Of a DNA stretch of 64,000 bases, positions 58,538-64,000 are shown piece by piece. Positions within the stretch are counted from its first letter, which is position 1. Each line of letters opens with the position of its first letter. This DNA comes from Nocardiopsis ganjiahuensis DSM 45031 (GTDB lineage: Bacteria > Actinomycetota > Actinomycetes > Streptosporangiales > Streptosporangiaceae). The notes below the pieces were generated by a model. It was given only the letters and a program-made list of their open reading frames with translations. It was not told where the DNA came from and did not search any database. A program made the translations under genes and the position numbers. The stretch is from NCBI RefSeq assembly GCF_000341085.1, contig NZ_ANBA01000015.1, forward strand, positions 124,001-188,000. The letters are read 5' to 3'.

Positions 58538-60185
58538 CCGCTCCCGGGCCGGCGGCCGGGCGGGACCCGGAGCCGGGTGCGGACCGGCGCAGGCGGTGGA
58601 GCCGCACGAGGACGGTCGAGGTCTGGGACAGGGTCGCGACCAGGCCCCACAGCCCGAGCATCGGCCACATGAACCACAGCATCAGGCTGCGGGGGTGCGC
58701 TCCGTTGAGCGCGATGACCAGGGCGAAGCCCAGAACGAGGGCCAGCGGCAGCAAGCGCGGAACCAGCCCGAGCGCGGCTCGCAGGCTGCCGCGCTCCCTG
58801 ACCCGCTCGGCCCACTCGGACGCGGTGGTCCAGCGGCGGACACCGAGTCCCACCGAGAGCAGGAGCAGCGCCGACACCCCCAGGTCGACCCACAGGTTGT
58901 TCCGGCCGGGCGGCGGGGGTTCCTCCCCCGTCACCAGGTCCATGACCGCCATGGCGAGGGTGAAGGTGGGGTCGAGGAGGAGCATGGTGTTGGCGGTGAC
59001 CGCGACGGCGTATCCCCGCTCCAGGTGGATTCCCTGGTGGGCGAGGTGGTTGAAGCCGGCGCCGTCGTGGGTCACGCGGGGCGGCCCGTCGTCCGGATCG
59101 GACCGCTCGCGCCACCCGAGGGCGTACACCCCCTCGGGCGCGGACGCGGTGAGCGCGGCGTCGACGGACTCCTCGCCGAGGAACCGGGTACCGTCCGCGG
59201 CGAGGCCCCCTGAGGTGAAGGGCGCCAGGAAGCGGCCCAGGTCCTCCGCGGTCGTGACCACGTCCCCCGTGCCCGCGGAGTAGTCACCGAACCCGCCGCG
59301 GGCGATCCCGGTGCCGAGCAGCCCGCCGTATCCGGAGGCCGCCCCGCCGGGACCGGCCCTGTCCGGGTCCTGAGCGGTCCCGGTGTCGTCCATGCCCAGC
59401 GGCCCGAACACGTTCTCGTCCATCTGATCGCCGCGTTCCAGCCCGGTGACCTCCTCCGCGAGAGCGGCGGCCAGCCAGTAGTTGCCGCCGAAGTACGTGT
59501 GCCGCTCGCCGGGATCGGAGGTGAGCTCCATGCCGGAGAGCACCTCCAGCGCCTCCTCCTTGGAACCGATCCGCTGCCGGTCGGGGCTGACCAGGCCGTA
59601 CGAGCCGAGCCCGGAGGTCTGGTCGAGCAGCTGGCGAACGGTGATCCGTTCGGCCCGGTCGTCCACCGGCCGGTAGCCGGGCAGGTGGTCGCGGACGGGA
59701 TCGTCCAGGGAGAGCTCCCCCTCCTCCGCGAGGCGCAGGATCGACGCCGCCGTCATGGACTTGCTCAGCGAGGCGACGGGCACCGGGGTGGCACCGGTGA
59801 CGTCCGCGCCGTCGGGGTTGTGGCCGTAGCCCTCGGCGTGAACCACCTCCCCCTCGCGCACGACGGTGACCGTGAGCCCGGAGACACCGGCGGCGTCGAG
59901 GTGTTCCCGGGCCAGTTCGTCGACGGCGGCGGAATCCGGTGCCGGTGGAGCGGTTCCCCCGGCCCGGGCCGAATCGGCGGAGGTGGAGTCGGCGGCTTCG
60001 GCCGCGGCGACCGGCGATGCGGCGGCCGCGGCGGCAGCGGCCGAGGGCACGGCCAGGACCGCCACCGCCACGATCGCGGCCAGCGAGGCGACGATCACGG
60101 TGGGACGCGCCGGGGCGCCGGAGCCCGCGGCGGTTTCGGAGCACTCGGGGCCGGGCGGGGCAGGCAGGTCTGGGAGGTGTCGCAT
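58494..60185 (-). CDS. beta-lactamase-family serine hydrolase with C-terminal membrane helices
   Basis: This 563-aa class C-like serine hydrolase has the S-x-x-K motif S139-L-S-K142 in VASLSKSM. HTYFGGNYWLAAALAEEV stands at the Y-x-N position, and HDGAGF resembles the H-x-G triad. A signal or anchor helix lies at residues 30-55. The last 150 residues carry several membrane helices (LWVDLGVSALLLLSVGLGV, LLPLALVLGFALVIALNG, LMLWFMWPMLGLWGLVATL). Family members cleave D-Ala peptides, esters or amides. It converges with the kinase, overlapping it by 44 bases. Confidence 0.9.
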   Translation of the reverse strand: MRHLPDLPAPPGPECSETAAGSGAPARPTVIVASLAAIVAVAVLAVPSAAAAAAAASPVAAAEAADSTSADSARAGGTAPPAPDSAAVDELAREHLDAAGVSGLTVTVVREGEVVHAEGYGHNPDGADVTGATPVPVASLSKSMTAASILRLAEEGELSLDDPVRDHLPGYRPVDDRAERITVRQLLDQTSGLGSYGLVSPDRQRIGSKEEALEVLSGMELTSDPGERHTYFGGNYWLAAALAEEVTGLERGDQMDENVFGPLGMDDTGTAQDPDRAGPGGAASGYGGLLGTGIARGGFGDYSAGTGDVVTTAEDLGRFLAPFTSGGLAADGTRFLGEESVDAALTASAPEGVYALGWRERSDPDDGPPRVTHDGAGFNHLAHQGIHLERGYAVAVTANTMLLLDPTFTLAMAVMDLVTGEEPPPPGRNNLWVDLGVSALLLLSVGLGVRRWTTASEWAERVRERGSLRAALGLVPRLLPLALVLGFALVIALNGAHPRSLMLWFMWPMLGLWGLVATLSQTSTVLVRLHRLRRSAPGSGSRPAAGPGAVTSPGGTTGSTAPR

Positions 60186-60313
60186 GGAAGCGACGCTACG
60201 GAGCGCGGCTCCGGGTCCGCATCGGGTGAAGGAGGTCGGCGCACCTGACTTTCGGCCGACCCCCGTCGGCGCGTCGGCCGCAGCGGTAGCGTCATCGGGG
60301 GCGAGGAGGTTCG

Positions 60314-60966
60314 ATGATCCGGGTTGTGGTGGCCGACGACGAGGCACTGGTGCGCGCCGGGGTGCGTGCGGTGGTGACGGCGCAGGGCGACATCGAGGTG
60401 GTCGGCGAGGCGGGCGACGGCCCGGAGGCGGTCCGGTTGGTGGGCCGGCTGCTGCCCGACGTGGTCCTGCTGGACGTGCGCATGCCCGGCGGAGACGGCC
60501 TGGACGCGGCGGCGCGGATCCGGCGGTCCCACCCGGAGACGGCGGTGGTCATGCTCACCCTCTTCGACGAGGACGCCTACGTGAGCGCCGCTCTCGACGA
60601 CGGCGTGAGCGGTTTCCTGCTCAAGACCGGCGACCCCGAGGAACTGCTGACCGGGGTGCGCGCGGCCGCCGAGGGCGGGGCTTTCCTGTCGCCGAAGGTG
60701 GCACGCCGGGTCGTGGACCTGATCGGTTCCCGCGCCGAGGCCCCGCCGCCCGGGCCCGGCAGCGGGTGGCCGCGCTCAGCGTCCGGCAGCGCGAGGTGCT
60801 GTCCCTGGTGGGAGCGGGACTGACCAACGCGGGGATCGCGCGGGAGCTCGGGCTGTCCGACAGCACCGTGAAGACACACCTGGAGGCGATCCGGGACCGG
60901 TTGGGCGAGGGCAACCGGGTCCGGACCGCTCTGATCGCCTACGAGGCCGGACTGATCGACGGGTGA
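60314..60966 (+). pseudogene. NarL-family response regulator with a frameshift
   Basis: The receiver domain (IRVVVADDEALVRAGVRAVV, D54 in LLDVRMPGGDGLD, K in LLKTG) reads in one frame and hits a stop at 60823. The LuxR-type HTH (ALSVRQREVLSLVGAGLTN, then LGLSDSTVKTHLEAIRDRL) continues in the -1 frame to 60966. The switch falls in the GC-rich linker at about 60741-60760 (CCCGGGCCCGG). Both halves keep full similarity, so the loss of a base is recent or a sequencing error. If real, the DNA-binding half is not made. It is likely the partner of the kinase at 57197. Confidence 0.85.
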
Positions 60967-61077
60967 CCCGCTCCCGCCCGGGTCCGGCAGGAGAACCCGG
61001 GCCGGGAGGTCCGCCGACCTCGCGGCAATCCTGTGGACAACCGGTTTCGCGGCGCCGGAAAACCTAGAATGGAGAGC

Positions 61078-62193
61078 ATGCACACCCCCCAGCGCTCCCA
61101 GAGCATCCGTGTGTCCGCCTCCGTGATGTGCCACCCCGCCCGGGCCGACGCGGCCGGAAGGGTCGCCGAGAGCACCGGCCTCCCCCTGACCGGCCTGGCC
61201 CTGGACCCCGAGCCGGACGGTCCGCCCACCGCGCTGCGCAGCGCCCGGGTGGCGTTCGGTGCGGCCGCGCGGCACGAGACCACGCACCACCTGGTCCTTC
61301 AGGACGACGCCCGGCTGGCCGAGGGTTTCGCCGGGACCGTGGAACGGTACCTGGCCGCCCACCCGGAGGCGGCGGTGTCGTTCTTCGTCGAGTGGGGTTC
61401 GCGCACCGCCACGCTGGCCCGCTGGGCGGTGTTCACCGGTGCCGGAGCGGTCCCGGTGGTCAACCCCTACGTGCCCACGGTGGCCCTGGCCCTGCCCTCG
61501 GAGCTGTCCGCGGCACTGGGCCGGTTCCTCGCGGAGGAGGCGGTGGAGGGGGAGCCCGACGACCGCGAGGTGCTGCGGTTCGTCCGGCGCACCGGGACGC
61601 CCGCCCTGGTGGCGGTACCCAACCCGGTGGAGCACGAGGAGCTGCCCAGCCTGGTCGGCAACTCCGGGCACGGAGCGCGAAGATCGGTGTGCTTCGCCCC
61701 GGAACCGCCGCCCGGGACCGACACCTCGGTCCTGGAACCGCCGCGCCCGCTGCCCCACCTGAACTGGACCACCGGGGCGGCCTCCCTGATCGACCTGGAC
61801 CGCGACGTACCGGAGGCGCACCTGCCCCTGGCCGAGGCCCTGGCGACGTGGGGAGCCGAGGAGGCGGGGCTGGCCGCCGCGCTGACCGCCCGCACCGAAG
61901 GGGGTTCGCTGGGGGACCTGGTCCCGCGTCCGCACCTGGCCTCGGTCTGGCACACCGCGGTGGCCAACGGCGCCGTGCTGGAGTCCCGCTGGCCCGGGGT
62001 GGTCGGCGGGCTGCGCGACCGGCTGGGCGAGACCGCGGTGGAGGGGGCGCTGGCCACGCTGGTGCCCGGGGCGCTGCGCACCCTCGTCGACGCCGCCGCG
62101 GTGGAGGAGCACCGGTCGGAGGTGGTCGGGCTGACCCTGGCCGCCCTGGAGTACGGGGCGGAGCACTGTCCCGCCCCGAAGGAGGCACTGTGA
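61078..62193 (+). CDS. glycosyltransferase-like protein, family uncertain
   Basis: This is a 371-aa soluble protein. VMCHPARADAAGRVAES followed by ALDPEPDGPPTALRSARVAFGAA, and then HHLVLQDDARLAEGF with a D-D pair, resemble the opening of GT-A folds such as GT25, where LxLEDDA binds metal. The later half (WTTGAASLIDLDRDVPEAHLPLAEALATWG) is helical and unknown. ATG at 61078 has GGAG four bases upstream; ATG at 61069 is possible. It ends in a GTGA overlap with a 48-residue frame. The assignment is tentative. Confidence 0.6.
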   Translation: MHTPQRSQSIRVSASVMCHPARADAAGRVAESTGLPLTGLALDPEPDGPPTALRSARVAFGAAARHETTHHLVLQDDARLAEGFAGTVERYLAAHPEAAVSFFVEWGSRTATLARWAVFTGAGAVPVVNPYVPTVALALPSELSAALGRFLAEEAVEGEPDDREVLRFVRRTGTPALVAVPNPVEHEELPSLVGNSGHGARRSVCFAPEPPPGTDTSVLEPPRPLPHLNWTTGAASLIDLDRDVPEAHLPLAEALATWGAEEAGLAAALTARTEGGSLGDLVPRPHLASVWHTAVANGAVLESRWPGVVGGLRDRLGETAVEGALATLVPGALRTLVDAAAVEEHRSEVVGLTLAALEYGAEHCPAPKEAL

Positions 62194-62336
62194 CCGCGCA
62201 CGCGCCGATCTCCTGTGCGGTGACGGCCCATCCGCGCCGCTCCCTCAGGCCCCGGACCAGGAGATGGTTAGAGGCGGACCGGGGCCCGTGCCGCGACCCG
62301 AAGGGGTACAGCGTTTGCGCGGCCGAGCGCCGGTGA
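62190..62336 (+). CDS. 48-residue reading frame with a TTA codon
   Basis: GTG at 62190 overlaps the preceding stop (GTGA) and has AGGAGG four bases upstream, the strongest ribosome site in this region. The product is 48 aa, basic, with Cys9, Cys34 and Cys43, and begins TAHAPISCAVTAHPRR. Codon 27 is TTA (62268-62270), rare in such genomes and often a developmental control point. A perfect 18-bp hairpin starts eight bases after its stop. ISCAVTAHPRR resembles the VMCHPAR start of the upstream protein, so it may be a shortened paralogue rather than a new peptide. Confidence 0.55.
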   Translation: MTAHAPISCAVTAHPRRSLRPRTRRWLEADRGPCRDPKGYSVCAAERR

Positions 62337-62344
62337 GCGCGGCC

Positions 62345-62390
62345 CCTGCCCGGCGCCGGTGGTCGGAACCGGCCACCGGCGCCGGGCAGG
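62345..62390. terminator. perfect 18-bp bidirectional terminator
   Basis: Arms 62345-62362 and 62373-62390 are fully complementary with a 10-base loop. It lies between the 48-residue frame and the convergent AhpD-like gene. Confidence 0.85.
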
Positions 62391-62398
62391 ACCGGTGG

Positions 62399-62845
62399 CT
62401 AGCGCTCCTTGGGGTGCAGCTGGCTGGTGACCGCGAGCCGGTTGTAGAGGTTGATCATGGCGATGGCGGACATCAGGGCGGCGAGCTCGGTCTCGTCGAA
62501 GTGCTCGGCCGCCTCCTCGTAGGCCTGGTCGGACACCCCGGTGCCGCCCAGTTCGGTCATCTCGTCGGTCAGGGCGAGGGCGGCGCGCTCCCGCTCGGTG
62601 AACCGCTCACCGGCCTCGTACCAGGTGGAGACCAGGAAGAGCCGCTGCTGGGACTCACCCTCGCCCAGGGCCTTGTGGGTGTGCAGGTCCACGCAGAACG
62701 CGCAGCCGTTGAGCACGGAGGCGCGGAGTTTGACCAGTTCCAGCAGTTTCACGTCCAGGTGGCCGGCGAGAATGTGGTCGATCTCGTCGAGCTTCTTGTA
62801 GACCTGTGGAAGTTTCTTCCCCCAGAGCACGCGCTTTTCGGCCAT
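62399..62845 (-). CDS. carboxymuconolactone decarboxylase / AhpD-like protein
   Basis: This 148-aa protein has the AhpD-type core LLELVKLRASVLNGCAFCVDLHTHKA with the C-x-x-C redox pair and following histidine. STWYEAGERFTERERAALALTDEMT continues the fold. The family includes peroxidase-linked and decarboxylase members; the intact CxxC suggests a hydroperoxide-reducing role. ATG at 62845 has GAGGGGA upstream. It is divergent from the MATE gene. Confidence 0.92.
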   Translation of the reverse strand: MAEKRVLWGKKLPQVYKKLDEIDHILAGHLDVKLLELVKLRASVLNGCAFCVDLHTHKALGEGESQQRLFLVSTWYEAGERFTERERAALALTDEMTELGGTGVSDQAYEEAAEHFDETELAALMSAIAMINLYNRLAVTSQLHPKER

Positions 62846-62942
62846 GAGAACCGTCCCCTCGTCATCGAACGCACTGTCGAGCCAGATGCTACGTTCCCCG
62901 CCCCCGGGAAAACGCTCACCCCCCAAGGAGTCGTCCCCGCGC

Positions 62943-64000
62943 ATGTCGTCGAGTACCGATCCCGCCCAGGCCCCTCCGACCGCCGCAGCACCACCCGAGC
63001 TCCCGAGGCGCTCGGGGGTGATCGCCCGACGGATCGCGGGCAAGGCCCTGCCGCTGTACCTGTCGATGTTCGCGACCCTGTTCGGGACCGCGGTCACCGC
63101 CGCGGTCCTGGGCAACACGAGCACCGTGGAGCTGGCCGCCTACGCGTTGGTGATCGCCGTGTTCAACCCGATGATCATGGTCGTGCACGGCACCCTGCGC
63201 GGCTCGATGCCCTTCTTCACGGAGAACGAGGACTCGCCCGAGGCACTGGCACCGGTGGTGCGCGACAGCCTGTGGATCGCTCTTTTCCTGGGGCTCCTGG
63301 GAGGGCTGCTGATCCTCGCCGTCCCGCTGGGCGCACGGCTGATCGGGGTGGCCGAGCCGACCGTGGCAGCACTCGGCCTCTACCCCCTGTGCATGGCCGG
63401 GTACGTGGTGCTGGCCTCGATCAAGAACGCCACCACGGTGCTGCTGGTGGGCCTGGGCCACACCACCGCGGTGCTGGTGCTGTCCCTGACCGCCGTGGCG
63501 CTCAGCCTGGTGCTGACCCCGGTCCTGGTCCTCGGCCCGGGCCCCTTCCCGGAACTGGGGCTGCTGGGCGCCGGGATATCGATGCTCGGGATGAACGTGC
63601 TCACCCTGGGGCTGAACTTCGCCGTGGTCGGCCGCATGACCGTCCTGCGCGGGTACCGGATCGGCTTCGGGCGGCCCCGGTGGGCGGGGATCGGCCGGAT
63701 CGCCAGGGTCGGGGTCCCCACGGGTTCCACACTGCTGATCAAGTCGGGGTCGCTGAGCGTCCTGGCCGTGGTGGTGGCCCGGATCGGCCCCGAGGAGGCC
63801 GCCGTGCACCAGGTCGTGGTGGTGCTCCTCGGGTTGTCCTTCATCTCCTTCGTCGCGGTGGGTCAGGCCACCGTGCCGTTCACCGTGCGGGCCGCCAGGG
63901 CGCGTTCCCGGCCCCTGGTCGTGCGCACCGTGTTGGCGAGCTACCTGGTGTCGGTCCCGGTGGTGGTGGTCAGCGGGACGGTGCTGTGGTGGGGGGCCGG
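62943..64000 (+). CDS. MATE-family exporter (3' end beyond window)
   Basis: The reading frame from ATG 62943 stays open to the end of the window (at least 352 aa). It has repeated long membrane segments: ALPLYLSMFATLFGTAVTAAV, SLWIALFLGLLGGLLILAVPL and VLVLSLTAVALSLVLTPVLVL. The order and the segment IARVGVPTGSTLLIKSGSLSVLAVVVARIGPE are typical of multidrug and toxic-compound extrusion carriers. A Pro/Ala-rich leader of 23 residues precedes the first helix. AAGGAG lies about 12 bases upstream, rather far. Confidence 0.85.
   Translation, partial: MSSSTDPAQAPPTAAAPPELPRRSGVIARRIAGKALPLYLSMFATLFGTAVTAAVLGNTSTVELAAYALVIAVFNPMIMVVHGTLRGSMPFFTENEDSPEALAPVVRDSLWIALFLGLLGGLLILAVPLGARLIGVAEPTVAALGLYPLCMAGYVVLASIKNATTVLLVGLGHTTAVLVLSLTAVALSLVLTPVLVLGPGPFPELGLLGAGISMLGMNVLTLGLNFAVVGRMTVLRGYRIGFGRPRWAGIGRIARVGVPTGSTLLIKSGSLSVLAVVVARIGPEEAAVHQVVVVLLGLSFISFVAVGQATVPFTVRAARARSRPLVVRTVLASYLVSVPVVVVSGTVLWWGA

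Overview
The window is very GC-rich (my estimate is above 70 %). It uses GTG and TTG starts freely, has many 4-base ATGA/GTGA gene overlaps, and carries a conservon (histidine kinase, Roadblock, DUF742, GTPase, P450), a lineage marker of Streptomyces-like actinomycetes. Together with the BCCT carrier, SelW-like protein, AlkZ-like glycosylase and LacI-controlled sugar ABC operons, this points to a filamentous actinobacterium, plausibly a Nocardiopsis relative. The genus is an inference. I see no rRNA, tRNA, CRISPR array, insertion sequence or phage genes.

Layout. 0-9 kb: the 3' part of a DnaE2-type polymerase; an LCP cell-wall ligase, a PepSY-like secreted protein and an OmpR-type two-component system that share one repeated operator; a BCCT carrier. 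9-18 kb: a ferric-reductase-like membrane protein, a TetR regulator, a quinone oxidoreductase, a sugar ABC operon without ATPase, a lone ABC ATPase, an AlkZ-like glycosylase and an ABM-domain monooxygenase. 18-22.7 kb: a ribose-type operon (LacI, RbsA, and a permease fused to its binding protein). 22.7-31.9 kb: a P450, then a purine module (adenine deaminase, nucleoside hydrolase, a spermidine/iron-type ABC transporter) facing a LacI regulator with twin operators. 32-34 kb: an SDR/TetR pair and a SelW-like protein. 34.2-35.8 kb: a less GC-rich accessory patch with a repeat-containing unknown protein, a small membrane protein and a decayed GntR gene.

36.2-38.2 kb holds a four-gene Roadblock operon with no GTPase. 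38.5-42.4 kb has assorted small enzymes and regulators and a P450. 42.4-47 kb is the conservon, whose P450 has E-V-L-W in place of ExxR, as in the CYP157 family. 47.3-53.9 kb is a LacI-controlled beta-glycosidase and sugar ABC operon, closed by a perfect 19-bp terminator. 54-57 kb has regulators, an SDR and a membrane protein. 57.2-61 kb has a NarL-type kinase and a frameshifted response regulator, separated by a serine hydrolase on the other strand. 61-62.4 kb has a glycosyltransferase-like gene coupled to a 48-residue reading frame that contains a TTA codon. The window ends in an AhpD-like protein and a truncated MATE exporter.

How the genes work together. Three LacI regulators each sit beside a perfect or near-perfect CG-centred palindrome and a sugar or nucleoside uptake operon. 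Two of the carbohydrate operons lack an ATPase and presumably share one encoded elsewhere. The main candidates for undescribed biology are the Roadblock operon, the purine module, the shared operator at 3.7 and 4.5 kb, the 34-35.5 kb unknown pair and the 48-residue reading frame.
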